64,000 bases of DNA from Tachypleus tridentatus (lineage: Eukaryota; Arthropoda; Merostomata; Xiphosura; Limulidae), in assembly GCF_004210375.1 (NCBI RefSeq), contig NC_134829.1, positions 26,242,034-26,306,033 of the forward strand. Reading direction: 5' to 3'. The position numbers and the translations under genes were made by a program. This document shows positions 11,025 through 24,700 of this stretch, piece by piece; the stretch's first letter is position 1, and every line of letters begins with the position of its first letter. The notes under the pieces were generated by a model. That model made no database searches, had not been told where the DNA came from, and worked only from the letters and a program-made list of their open reading frames with translations.

Positions 11025-11300
11025 ATGAAATAACAATATGTTATAATAATCAAAAACTAACTATACTCGCTACTTCAATGATCACTTGACAATAAATTGT
11101 TAAGAAATGTAATGAGCAGTTTAACCTTGGATTTAATTGTCTCTTCATATTATTTTACCTTTTATGATTAACACTGGTAAATGAAATTGCAATGTGTTAT
11201 AGCAATTAAAAAACCCTAATCATGCTCACTTGACAATAAGTTGTCAAGAGATGTAATGAGCAATTCCAGCTTGGATTTGATTGTCTCTTCATATTATTTT
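11025..11300 (+). repeat. Imperfect tandem duplication, unit about 140 bp
   Basis: About 11025-11164 and 11180-11300 align with moderate divergence. Shared landmarks are 'CACTTGACAATAA.TTGT.AAG', 'ATGTAATGAGCA' and 'TTGTCTCTTCATATTATTTT'. No coding content is visible. Confidence 0.7.
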
Positions 11301-11926
11301 TTGTTTTGATTATTTTGATAATTATATGATTTTAAAATGTTAAGTTTTAAACATCATTCATCAATGTAAAATGAACAGTTTGATTTTAAAACAGTATGTT
11401 CATCAAATTTCAGCACTATCTAATGTTTCCAGTATAATTAGTAGCTCTCTGCTTTATCAGATGTAACCATTTGGAATATATTTCGGTTTAAATAATTTAT
11501 CTAAATAATACAGTTTTACTTCAGTCTGAGAAATATTTTAGTTTTATTTACACAAATTATGAACACAACCCTTTACAATGACACCTTTTACAGATCCTTT
11601 AAATTATTATAGTTTAATGGGTTATTTTCTTCAGGGTCTAAGTTGTTAATTATACCAGATGATGTAAAAAGAAAGTTGTAAACTTTTTTGAAATATACAG
11701 TTAAACATTTATATCTGAGTAATAATCTTAATTACAAACCACTGATAAACATTTCAGGTGTGGTAAGAATGTATATTAATGTACTCAAAAACCAAAAATA
11801 TTTTACACAAAAATCATACAAAATTTACATTAAAAATTTCAAACCCAATTTAAATACAGCAGACTTCTGCAAATTAAAACTTAAACCCCTTATAAAAAAT
11901 AAAATAAGAACTCTAAATTGAATATA

Positions 11927-12476
11927 CCATATTCTTTCAAATTTAGGATGCATCTTTTTCCACATTTTTCTGAACTGAAAATTAAGGTGCATCTTAAGTT
12001 CGAGGTCTTATTTTTAACTCTTCAAAAGTCTCTAAAACATACTTTTCCTCAAACAACAAAGACTTGAAAAATATCCTGCATTAACAAACAGATTCAACTA
12101 AATTTTAAAACAAACTGAGCTTAGAAACTCTAAAAAAAAAAAACACGTACAAAATGTTAAATTTGCCAATGTAAGCCCCTCTAATGCTGTAGTTGGATAT
12201 CACCATCCTCAGTCTTTGTGTGACTTTCCTGTTATTCAGATGTTATTTTATTGTATTTAAGAAACATAATTGTAATTAAAATTTTAAATTTCCTGTATAA
12301 TTTTTATTATATTTCAATTTAAATACATTATCAACATTTTTGATTTATTAATAAACTCTTTTTAAAACATATTTACTCCTTTCTAATTATCATCCAGATT
12401 TTTTTAAATGAAAATCCTTTTTAAAAAGTGGGGTGCATCCTAAATTAGAGGGCATCTTAAATCCAAAGTAATATGG
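11927..12476. mobile_element. 550-bp non-autonomous DNA element (MITE-like) with TA duplication
   Basis: The left end reads CCATATTCTTTCAAATTTAG and the right end, on the other strand, CCATATTACTTTGGATTTAA. Both arms then carry a 'GATGCA'-containing block. The element is flanked on each side by TA (11925-11926 and 12477-12478), as expected for Tc1/mariner/pogo-type insertion. It has no coding capacity. A second internal block, 'AAGGTGCATCTTAAGTTCGA', repeats part of the terminal motif on the left side. The parent family is unknown. Confidence 0.65.
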
Positions 12477-12479
12477 TAA

Positions 12480-15030
12480 TTTACCCAGTCATGTGTACAT
12501 GTGTAGTATTCAAGCTTACTGATGTCCAGCAGGTAAGTATCAAGATTTACAATAAACAACAGATTATCATTGGCATTGCCATTGTACATATTCAGCTTAG
12601 CCCAAATTCATACTAACTCCCACAAATTTCTGTATCAACTCTTAAATTAAATACCACCGTCATCCAAAGGGAGCAATGATATTGACTCATGCATGTATAA
12701 TCCTTTATGGAGTGACCAATGTAGCTTATAACTTTTTGTTTGAAACAGAAAATTTCTACTAGTTTATGAAATGAAAGCTAATTATTTTGGATATACTTAC
12801 AAGTATAACCTGAAAAAAAGATACCATCTTTAAGTTATGAGAGTGTAAAATACAAGTTTTCTGCTGCTGCCAATATATTAACATTTGTATAATATTTTAT
12901 CAATTATAAATTTAATGTTAACCTGTTCTGAGTTGTTTAGAATAAAAACAGGTAATAGTAACAACACTTGGGTGCCTCTGACCTTTCCAATAATTGGTGG
13001 AATTTTTTTATATAAAGAAACCAAATGAGTAATACAGTATTCAAAGTAAGATCTAGCTAGTAACTTGCAGACATAATAGAAACCTACCTCTGTTGACTTT
13101 TAATTAGAATTAGCCCTTAGTTACAAATTCTACTAGCAACAGAGTACTACCTCAATGTCTTGAGTTACTTGTCTACCACTAAACCAAGGTTTTGTTTTCA
13201 GTGAGAGTTCTTGAATATGTTACCTTGAGCTTACTATGATTATAGATAATTTGCCAAATATTTGTCCAAGTTACCAATGCATTCTGCTATTCTGTAACTC
13301 TCGCATGCCGTCTGTACAGCTAGAAACACCCTTTATTAATTATGCTTCTATCTATTATCATTAATATGAAAAGACAAAACAAAGACCCAAATACTTATCT
13401 GGGTTCATCTGAATTCCAGCAATAACAAATTTTTGCTTTCTTTCATCAAACTATCCTGCAGATATTATTTTGCTTAATGATATTAGTTGATCTTTGTTCT
13501 TGTAATGGACTACATTAATAGCTCAACATAGTTTCAATTATTTTTTTCTTTTGTGACTTCTTTTACATTTGGGCATCTCTTCATTTCTTGATAGCTACAG
13601 TATTTCTACACATTTTTAAATTGCCTGTTTTTATTTTTTAAGAATAATCTTAAAATTATATTTTTTGTAAACACACTATCTGAAGTGTTCATGCATCCAA
13701 TTCCTTTTTGTTTCAGAACTTTAATAACACAAAGTGATAGACCAAATTTAAGGAAATTACAACTAATTTGACTAATTGTTTCTAGGATCACCTGTATACT
13801 TTTGTCAGTTCTTTATAATAAGTATTGTACCAGGTTGGAGATTTGCAAGCAAACTTTTTATTTAATACCCCCTTATTTGATATATTAAATATAATATTCT
13901 GAGTATTCTGTATGTTGTCATAATATAAAATTCCCCATATTTTGAAGTTAAAGTGGCAATCAATAAATTTGGGTGGTACTTGTACCTTGAGAAAAACGAC
14001 ATTGTTATTTCAGGAATATAATAATATGTTTTTCTTTAATCTGGAGCATTTTTGATCTGATTAACATTTACAAACAAGTCCAAATTCTCCAGTAAAGGAG
14101 CACACAAAAAGCACTTCCCTTAAACTTCAATTTTTGTTTGTTTGAAATACAAATTGGTTCACTGTCCTAAACTTATGTTGAAGGCCTGATGGTTAGAGAA
14201 ACAACTCATAACTCAATAATAAAAACATAGCGTCAAACATGATTGCCTTTTCAGTCATTGGAGAATTATAAAGTGATGGATAATACCGTTATTAATGATC
14301 AAAAAGGTTAGAGGTGGGGTTACTGGCTGGTTGGTTTTGAATTGTCAAAATTGGTACTAGACAGATAGTCTTAGTTGCTTTACATTAAAAAAGAGCTTAT
14401 GTCGAATCAATTTCTTTACGTCAAACTTAGTTTAAGATGGAGAATTAAAATTTTGCTTCGTAAAACATTTGCTGTCAGGCATCTTTTTATTCTGCTGCTT
14501 CTACACATTACTCTAAAGAAATCAATGAACCTGAGAATACCACACAGGAACAAATAAAATATCTCATTGTAATAAAACATACAAAAAACAAATAATATGC
14601 AACAAAATATTAAAATTATGCAGCTAATCATTTTAAACTAAGCACTATAAAATTATTGATTTAAAAGATATGTATTAGTTATGTGGCAAAATTTACAATC
14701 ATGTAACTCTCGCTTAAAGTAAAACCAGTTTAAGTCAATCATGTTTAAAAGTACGTTAGATATAATTTTTTTTCAGTTATCTTATTAACATCAATTTGAT
14801 GCTTTTATATTCGTGAAAGAACAACAACAAACGAGCTTTTAGTCTTTAGAAGTCTTGACATGTCATTAATAAGACTGGTCAACAAACATCACTTAAGGTA
14901 AAATGAAACGAAAGCGAAAGTTATAAATCTGGTAACAGTAACACTGATTTAAAATTTAATAAGTCTAAAAATTCGGATTTGATTATGTGGTTATATATAA
15001 GTTTTGCAAACAATTCCTTGGCCACGAAAT
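12480..15030. other. Gene-free stretch upstream of SNRPD1
   Basis: Open frames here are short and AT-biased, with no domain I recognise. No clear repeat was seen. The sequence may hold regulatory elements of SNRPD1 but nothing specific can be named. Confidence 0.4.
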
Positions 15031-15034
15031 CGCT

Positions 15035-15310
15035 TTAAATTCGGAGGCCCTGAATGCCCTACATGATTTGCTGTTTTGTTTAATTTCGCACAAAGACACT
15101 CGTAAGTTACCTGCGCCAGCATTACTTTATTTAGATATGATAGACTGCAAAAAATGAGGATAATCAACAATACCTACTTCAACTCTTCAATTACTCTTTA
15201 CCGAACAAAAGTGGAAATGGCCGACACATTTTAACGCCCTGAACGGCCGAAAGAGATAGATATAACCGTAGATAGGATTCAAATCCGCAGATTGCGAGTT
15301 GAGAGCTCTA
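15035..15310 (-). repeat. SINE1, diverged copy, minus strand
   Basis: The reverse complement reads through the SINE1 landmarks in order: 'CTCAACTCGCAATCTG' (tRNA-like head), a TTCGAATCC-like B box ('TTTGAATCC'), 'GGTAAAGAGTA..GAAGAGTTG', and the 3' 'CTTTGTGCGAAATTAAA' end. It is more diverged than the copy at 57027. It accounts for the local rise in CpG and G+C and ends roughly 460 bp before the SNRPD1 start codon. Confidence 0.55.
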
Positions 15311-15767
15311 TTTTCCAACGACATATGATTAATCACATTTTATGTCTTTGGTTATTTAACTGCTGCATATTATCTGAAGTTATCCCTCTTGCAAACTTTC
15401 GAAAAGTTGGTTATTTTTCATTTTCGTTTGGATGTTGGTTTACGTTTTCACTTTCATTCGTATCTTTTTCGATACTGTTTAATTAATTCGATTCATTGTG
15501 GAAAAATCAGTAAATATTTTAAATATAATTAAATTGTTTAAATTAATAGGATTTTTGTTGATATTTTGTTCCATGTTCACGTATAAATGAGATGTTTTTC
15601 CTAAAATTGTTTTCATTTTTGTATTACATCAAATAATTTTAAAATATATTTGATTTTTCAAAGTTATAAGTTGATAGAGGGATGTGGAGGTGCTGTAGGT
15701 TCGTTGAAATATTAGTGTTGAGCAGGAAAGTTGAGGAGACAATAGGATTAAGTTTTGTCAATTCATT

Positions 15768-15781
15768 ATGAAATTAATCAG
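15768..15781 (+). CDS. SNRPD1: SNRPD1 exon 1 (14 nt, start codon)
   Basis: ATGAAATTAATCAG followed by a GT donor (gtattt) encodes M-K-L-I plus two bases of an arginine codon. The next exon at 27648 starts with the G that completes AGG, giving [15 protein letters not shown]; animal Sm D1 starts [16 protein letters not shown] estimate a chance match of this kind within 12 kb as well under one per cent. Isoleucine replaces the usual valine at position 4. Confidence 0.8.
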
Positions 15782-18700
15782 GTATTTATGTTTGATATTA
15801 AATTAAGGTAGTGTGTGTATATTATGCTATTGTTATTGTCAGAGGACGTTTCGTTACTCCATAAAAATAGAAGCAAGACGAAAATAAATCTGTGAACTGC
15901 CAGATAAAAAACGTGTTAATAAGATGCCGGTGTACCGCCAAACATCTCTTGCCCAAGCTTTGACCCTTTCAAATTTTAAATGATTTTTGAAAATTAACTT
16001 TACGTAGCTAGTTAGTTATCAACGAAACGTTTATCTTAAGTATGTCGTATGAATAACCAAATTCTTTAATTTCTTTTTTACTCTTAAGCCTAACTTATAA
16101 GTTAAACTAACACTACTGCTAAGTTGTGACAAAATGTAATTTGTTGTGTAAGTCTATCAGTATTAAAGTTATAACGTTGGCATTGAATATACAAACAAGA
16201 TTATCCTTGCTTATCAAATTAAAATTATAAATTACCAGTTCATCATTTCCCTATGTAATTGCATATACTAGCGTATTCAATTTCAAGAGATATTTCATAA
16301 ACTAATACGTAGAGGTTAGTTAATTTATCGCAGTAAAACTAGCAGTTCATTTTACGTACTTATGAATTAGGCCTACTAGTAGTCCTAATTTTAACAGTAA
16401 CATAGAATTATTATTACTAATATTGATATTAATTTATAATTAAATAGTGTCTGTTCTCTTACTTGGAGAGCCATATTTTATTTTTTTGTTTATGACAACA
16501 TCTTTGTAAAATAATGTTATTTTGCAAAATTAGAAACTGTATTGTGTCACACTATAAACGTGCTTTTACACATAGGTTTACTTAGCCATTCACAGTAATT
16601 TTTGAGTACAGACTGGCATTTATAAATCGTTATAGCTAACTAAATATACTTTTGTATATCTATAATTATAAATGTTAAAAGTATTGTTTCATTAATTGGT
16701 TACCTCTGCTGTTAGCAATATTTTCATCTGCAATTCCAGAAAACTGTAAGTTGGTTAATGTCATTCCTCATTGCAATAGAAGTTGCAAAAATATAGCTCT
16801 GTTAGTCTCACTAGTTTTTGAAAGTGATAAAAGAGGCTTTACAAAGCCACTTAACAAAGATTAAAGGTTTATAAAATAGTTGGCATGTTGTCACCAAGGG
16901 AAATCATTCATAAAACTTTTGACATTTTTTGAATTTATTATTGCTTATATAGATGAAGGTATGGGTGCAGATTTAGTGTATCTGGATTTTTAAAAAGTAT
17001 TTGACAAAGTGGTCCAACAATTGTTTAGAGAAAGGTCAGCTTTGTAGGTGTGAAGAACAGGTTGGCTTATTGAATAGAAAAATGTCTCGATGGAAGAAAG
17101 CAGAGGGTTTTTTATTAACCTTGGTGTAATATACGAGTTCAAATACACATTTGCACACAAGTATTTACACTATAACTTTTGGTGCAGTATGTGTATATTC
17201 ACAAAAATTGGTAGACTTTTAGTAAATATTACAAGTTTTTTGGACACAAAATATTTTTTTAATGAAGCATTTTTCCTAAAGATTTGTTTGTTAAAATGTC
17301 AAGTCTGTTTTGCTATTGGTCTGAGAGCAAAGTGACTTCATGTTATTTTTCATCTAAAAAATATCAAATATTATTTGTGTAATCTCTAAAATGTCCTAAA
17401 TATATTTCAAACATTTGCTTTCACTTAGGCTTTTTGTTTTGTGTATTTTCTCTTCTTTGACTATGTAGAATCTGTGAATTTGACCAATTTTATAACCACC
17501 ATAAAAAATTAAATATAAATTATACCCCTGGGTGTGGATTCCTGTATGTTGTGAGTGAACTTCCCAGGTCGTGGTTCCTTGACGTGTGCTTGTGGTGGTG
17601 GTGGTGAGGAGTATGATGCCACTGAGTGTGAAACGGACCCTCATTGCATCAGTTGCAATGGCTCTCACCCATCATACTTTCGTTCTTGCCCTAAATGGTT
17701 GGAAGAAAAAGAGGTGCGATGTTTCAAAATGCTTCATAACATTACTTATTGCTCTACCTTTCTCTAAGCCTGGAAAGGATCCCAAGATTCCTTCAAACTA
17801 CCATCCAATTGCTTTGACGAGCTGTCTCTAAGATCTTAGAGAGGATGGTTAATGCTCATCTGATTTGGTTCCTCAAATTAAACCACCTATTCTCACCTAC
17901 CCAGTGTGGGTTCTCAAACAACATCTTGTATCAGTATTCTTTGACATTGAGAAGGCTTATAATACAACTTGGAGGTGTGGTGTTTTGTGAGACATCTATG
18001 GCCATTTGCCCATTTTTATTAAAAAATTTTAATGGACAGTAAATTCCAATTTCACGTGAGTTCAACACTTTCCCGTTATTTTCTACAGGAGCTTGGAGTC
18101 CTTCGGGGCTGTGTTTTGAGTGTCACACTTTTCAGTATAAAGATTAATGCTATCACTGAACAACCCCTTCTTACTGTTGCAAAAGGGCTCTATGTCGATG
18201 ACTTTCATATCTCCTGTTAGTCGTTGAACATAAGGTATATTGAGAGGCACCTGCAGGCTGCCCTCAATCGTTTACTGAAGTAGACCACGGCAACGGCTTT
18301 AACTTCTCTTTAAAATTGTTTGCATGCAATTTTGCTGCTGACGGGGCATTCACTCTGATTCTGAACTCCATATTGGCAAAGTTGTGCTGCCTGTGGTCCC
18401 TGAGACAAAGTTCTTGGGGCTTATATTTGACCATAAGCTGACCTTTATACCACACATAAAGCAGCTATGGGTCAAATGTACAAGAGCACTGAACATCCTC
18501 CATGTCCTCTCTTCCACCACCTTGGGAGTGGATCGATGTTCTGTGCTAAAGATATATTGTGCTCTTATTTGTTCAAAACTATACTGTGGATCACTGGTTT
18601 GTGGGTCTGCCAGACCCTCAGCCTTGAAAATGCTGGACCCCATTCATCATCAAGGACTTTGGCTCTGAACTGGGGCTTTCTGCACTTCCCCAGTTCAAAG

Positions 18701-21700
18701 CTTATATGTAGAATCTTGTAAACCTTCGTTGCACCTCTGCTGTTTGCAACTGTCTTCACTATATGCTTCAAAACTTTGTTCCTTACCAAAGCATCCCACC
18801 TGGGATTGTGTTTTCCTTCCTCGGTGGGCCATACTTATTCAAAATAGACTATCTTCCATTGCTCCTTTTGGCCTTTGTATCCAGGTGCAGTTTGATGAAT
18901 TGGGTCTGTTTTTGGATAACATTACTGTATCCACTGGTCAGCCCATCCCACCATGGCTTTTTATGGTCTCCCAGTGTGACCTATCTTTAAGTCTTGAGAA
19001 AAGCATACACTCCTGATTGGAAATACTGTCTGTTATTTGCAGAACATCTTTCAGAACCATCCTTCCACTCCTATTTATACAGATGGTTCAAAATCAGGTG
19101 ACTGTGTGGGCTCAGCCTTGGTTTGTTGTGGTTTGGTGGTTGCGTGCAGAATACGCTTTACAGCTTCTGTATTCACTGCTGAACTGTGTGCCATTTCTCT
19201 TGCCCTGGATCACATAGAAGCTAAGCAGTATTCAAACTGTACTATTTATACTGACTCTCTTAGTTCGCTACTGGCCCTGGAATTGCTTCATGTCAGTTCA
19301 CACCCTGTTCTCGCTGATAGTTAAAACCGAGTGGCCCAGTTATCTTAAACATCTACTTCTATCCAGTTTTTCTGAATATTGAGCCATGTTAGTATTTGTG
19401 GGAATGAGCTTGCTGATGCCACAGCATAAAATATCTGCTCTAGCACTGTCACTGCTGTGCCTGTTCCATACATGGACTATGGTCCTGTATTTAAGGCTAA
19501 ACTCCGTGCCAGTTGGCAGTCGACTTGGAAAGAGCAACATGACGACAAGCTTTTCCAAATATGAAACCCTATATTGGACTTTGGCTGTCTTGCTTCCATA
19601 AGGATTGGAAAGAGGAAGTTGTTCTCACTAGGCTACACATTGGTCATAGTTTTTTAACTCATCGTTTTCTTTTATCTGGAACTGATGCACCATTGTGTAA
19701 CCTGTGTGATATTCAGGTCACAGTAAACCACATTTTACTGTCTTGCCATCATTATGACTCAATGATGGCACAATTTTCACCATATTCTGTCCCAAGGTTT
19801 GTCCATGACATTAGACAGTGTTATTGGTGATGGTGACACTGTCCACCTTGGAAATGTTTTCGTTTTTTAAAGGCCATAATCTTTTTAATGCCACTTAAGG
19901 TTTATAATTTATACATTAGACCTTCTTTAATGTGATTTCCTTTTAAGAATCAGGGTCCACGTAGTTCAGTTTGAAATTAGGAAATGGCCGTAATGTCAAA
20001 TAACTCAAAACCAGAACGTGAAAGGCCAACTTCAGGTGACGAATGCTGCTGTTCGAACTATTTGTTAGTCATCCTGGTGAATTATTATTAAAATTTTGTT
20101 ACAAGTCTTTTAATATTTTTATTACTTTTTGAATATGGTTATAACATCAAATAACTCAGAACCAGGACTGGAAAGGCCAACTTCAGGTGACTGATGGTGG
20201 TTTTTGTACTTACCTGTTAGTTTTCCTGGTGAATTCACATAATTACAGTTATGCTACAGAAAGTCCTTTACTACTTGTATTACTGTAGTTTTTCTTTTAA
20301 TGCTAGATGTAAATGTAGGTTTTATGCTTTTTTTTTTTTTTACTTGTTATTTTACCTTAAATTCATTTTATAAATTTCCTGTTTTTACTTTAATTTTAAC
20401 TTTGTACTGGATGTTTGGCACAGATAGCTCAGTTGCTTTGTGCCATAAAAACCAAATCAACTAACCAGCCAATAAATTATACTTTGTTTTTCATGCTAGA
20501 ATGACTGCAAATACACAAATGTTTAGTTAAAGTAGATTAAGGCTCATAATTTTATTATGTTTTATTATAATTATTGAGCTGTCCGGAAATAAATGTTTTT
20601 GAACTGCAAAGTTTGGAAAAGTATAAACCAGTGTTGTAAAACATGCTTTAATCAAAATAAGCACCATTTGTTCAACACACTTTTGCCAACGTGTAATGAT
20701 GTTTATCCCCCTGCTTTAGAAATCATAGTTTTTATGGTCTATGAACTCTCTGAAAGCTTCTTCTGCAGTTGTCTGGTTTTGAAAGAGGTTATTGTTCAAA
20801 AAGTTGTCAAATTGCTTAAAAAATGAAAATCTGTAGGAGAAAGCTTTGGGGAATAAGGTGGATGATGCAGAACCTCGATTCCCAATTCATTCAACCTATG
20901 GAGCATCATCCTTGACACGTGGAGACAAGCATTGTCATGAAGAAGAATAGGGCCCCTTCAGTTGACCAGAGGTGGATGTTTCTTGTGTAACTTTCAGTGC
21001 ATTTCATCTAGTTTATGACAGTATTTGTCCTCTGCGATTGTTTAACCTGGCTTCAAAAAGTTGTAGTGAATGATGCCAGCTGCAGTCCACCATACGGTTA
21101 CCATGACCTTTCTTTGGTGAAACTTGGGCCTTGGAAAATGTTTTAGGGCTGTTTTGCAATTGAGCCATTATGCATATAATTTCTGATTGTTGTACATAAT
21201 CCATATTTCATTGCATGTCATTATCCATTCAACAAATGGATCATTTTGGTTCTGAAGTTGTAGCATAGAGTGGGTCTCATAAAGCCAATTTTGCTAGTCT
21301 TCAGACAGCTCATGCAGAACCCACTTATCCAACTTTGTCTTTTCAATCACACTTGGGTAGCTCGCAATGCTTGATTTGCTTGTGCCTAGGTTTTTTGTGT
21401 GAGGGTCTGTCTCAATTGCTTCCCTTAATGTGTTTTCATCTAATGATGGCTTCCTTTTACAACCTTTGTGGTCTGCAAGACTTTCATCTCCATGTTGAAA
21501 CTTTTGGAACCAATGTTTAACTATATGTTCAGGAATAGATTTGTGCCTGGTTGATGTTTTGTGTAGTTTTGATAGCTTTTTGTCCAAGTTTGAGGTCTTG
21601 GAGGAAAATCAGATGAAAGTCCTTGTCCATGCTGCCTTAGGGGTTGCAAAACTTACTCTGAGTAAAATTGGAACAACTGATAATTAAGACACTTTGTAAG

Positions 21701-24700
21701 TGATAAACATTGGATTAAACCAACCAACCAATGACAAGTTACTCTATTCAGCTTCTAAATGTCATCATGAAAATTCTGACATTAATTTCTGGACAACCTA
21801 ATTCCTTTGAGTGATGCCTTGCTAAAATTACCTAGCTTGCATTAAAGTGATGCATGTGTACTCAAGTTGCCATATCCAATAATATGAAACTGGCCTTCAG
21901 TCTTTTCAAAGTGATCCTGTCTTAGCCATGCTTCAGTTGTTTAGTAGTTTGTAATAATGAAGTCACATCTCATTTATAATACATATGTATACAGATTATT
22001 ACTATTTAGAAATAAGTTATTAAACTTATTTTTCTTACATTTATAGAGCAATGAGGAAATAAACAATTATCTCCACCTATGACCTTTGAACTCTGTCACT
22101 GATAGACATAGGTTGCTAAGCCTTATAAAAGTTCACATGTGGAGGATATGAAACAGTTATTTTAGGTTTTGTATATACAGTTGAATAACAAAAAAAAAAA
22201 ATCACTGTATTGATATCAGAATATTACTATAAATTATCAAGCTTATAACTTAGTTGTACTTGTCTAAAAAATATGAAATTTGGAGCAGACTAAAGATACT
22301 ACCTTCCTCCTTGAAATTGTGGTTCAAAAGTGTGTGGTAGTGGTTGTCTTTTAACAGATTAAAATGGCTGAACAAACCATGAGATGGATTATGAGCTGTC
22401 AATTTGTTATTCACATGTCATATATTAAAGTGTATGTGAAAGACCATATCCAAAAACAGAGGTGAACAAGGTCACTGTGTTTGATTCAGTACATAAGCTA
22501 TATCTCAGCAAAACAAAAAGATATGAACTTTTCATTTTATATTCTAACTTGAAAATATTGGTACTTTGAGTTCCTAATTCATTCAATACTTTAGACTTAG
22601 TATTTTGACATCATACAGTTTTAAAGTGCTGCATTCAGCATACCACATGACTCACTAAAATCTATATTTAGATGTTCTTTTAATATTTACTTTTAAATTA
22701 AAAATAATTCATAAATAATATTAATGTTTGAATTATGATATACAATTTGATTCCAAGCTTATTGATATAAATTCATAAAATAGTAGGGCAATATGAATTT
22801 GAATGCAAGTCCAAAAATGTGAAGACGTGGTGTTTGTACTGTGACCTGTCATGAAAGGGTTAAATGGTGAGTTGGACAAATAAATAGCAGATGCTTTTTA
22901 ATTATAATAAATGCAATGTAATGCATGTAGGATAATAATTTAAATTAGTGATGTTGAGAAAACCCACTTTTAGAGAAAAATGTATATGTAAAAACGGCTC
23001 ATTTGGGTTGAGATTTTTTTTTTTTAACCGTAGAGGAGCAAACAACGTTTCGACCTTCTTCAGTCATTGTGAACCTGACGATGACCGAAGAATGTTGAAA
23101 CGTTGTTTGCTCCTCTACTTTAAAAAAAAACAACTCAACTCAAACAAGCTGTTTTTACATAAATAATTTTAATTATGAATATAAATTACAAAGGGATAAC
23201 TAAATAGTGTTTTGGAAGAAGAGTTCTTGGTGCTGTGGTTGATCAGTGTTTACCTATCTCAAGTAATTTGTCATTGCTAGTGGTTGTGCAAATAGGATTT
23301 TTGTTTCAACAGAAATGTTAGATATAGTCTGAAGATATTATGTCATTGGGCAAACCACATTTGGAGATGTCGCCTGTCTGATGTTCCTTACATTTAAAAG
23401 GGTATTGAACTGTTGGAAAGGTTTAAAGAAAGGCTACTAGGTTAAAACTTGGGATGGAAAGGTTGTCATACAAAAATAAGTTAAGGTCTCTAAAATTGTT
23501 TTTTTTTTGGAAAAGGAAGAGTTCAAGAAGGATCTGGTAAAGATGCTTAAACTTGTAACAGGTATTGATAATGTCGATGCATCATTTTTTTTATATTTAT
23601 TGGGTAAAACATTAAGACTAAAGGACAAATACAAATTTTTTGCAGGATAGGAGTTTCCTTAAGGTGAGAGATCTTTATTTTCTGGTAAGGTAGTTGGCCT
23701 CTGAAATAAGTTACTTTCAGATATGGAAGATGCAGTTAATTTAAGAAAAAGGTTACCTAATTATTTGAATGATAAGAGTTGGCTTCTAGCAATTTATTTT
23801 AGTCAGTTATGGTGGATTGGCTGGTTTACATTACCAACAGTACTCTTTTCCTTAAATGTGTTTAATATTTCACAAGGTTTGGCCAGTTTAGGAAATTTAA
23901 ATCTAAATGCATGTATTAGACTAACAATGCAAAAAACAAACTTTATGATAGAAAGTAAACTAAAAAAGAAGTAAACTTAGATATTTTAACTCTAATCAGT
24001 ACTGTTAATGAAAGTAGCAAAAAAAAGTCTTATCTACTGAACACTATCATTTTTAACCAGAGCTTCAGTTGTAGAAATAAAGTACATTTGACCCATCACC
24101 TATCTTACCCTCTTGATATGAGTGTTTCTTCTCCAACTTCAGCCTTCCTAAAGTGTGTAATTGCAAAATAAAATATTTAAGACTTTTCACAAGCTAGTGG
24201 AGAACATTTGTTTTGAATAAAGAAAATCACTCCATCTGGTTTTTCTTAATTTAAACTAAAAATTTTGGACACTTATTGTCTAAAAATAGTTCCTACACTT
24301 TTTAGCATTGGTGCTGTGAAAAGTAATTGGTAGTGGTAAGTTGACTGAAATTTGTCAGCGTATCACAAGCTTAATGGCCAAGCACAAGAAGCATTGAAGT
24401 CTTCAAATGATGTGCAGAGATATTCACATTTAGGACCACTTTGGTAGATATTGTTCAGCAAGCTGAGTACCATATTATACTTTGTAGCTGTTTTCAAAGT
24501 GATCCTGTCTCTTCATCCTACTGTTGACTGTTGTGGTGCTTCAACTTTCTGCAACAAATCACTGATGAAATTCTTATCTCAGTTGAAAGCTAAACATAAA
24601 AAGATCTGCCAGAAACATGAAAGTTTGGCAGTTGCTTAATTAATGATACTGAGAATGTGCCTATTGATATATACTGAGTTTATTTTTAGTAGGTAAACCT

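Larger units (their letters stand above)
17526..20471 (+). mobile_element. LINE B: internally deleted relative of LINE A
   Basis: A 2.95-kb member of the LINE A family, same orientation, in SNRPD1 intron 1. It starts with the same leader end (GGTGTGGATTCCTGTA), jumps within about 35 bp to the zinc-knuckle region, jumps again near 17750 to the RT domain, and then runs colinear with LINE A through RNase H and the 3' repeated blocks to an 'AAATCAACTAACCAGCCA' end. An 11-bp target-site duplication (17515-17525, 20472-20482) shows both ends are genuine. The endonuclease is entirely absent and every domain contains stops or frameshifts. Confidence 0.82.

Noticed and set aside
11688-11921. 77-codon lysine/asparagine-rich frame
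   Set aside because: Composition follows the local AT bias, with no motif, and it ends at the border of the MITE-like element.
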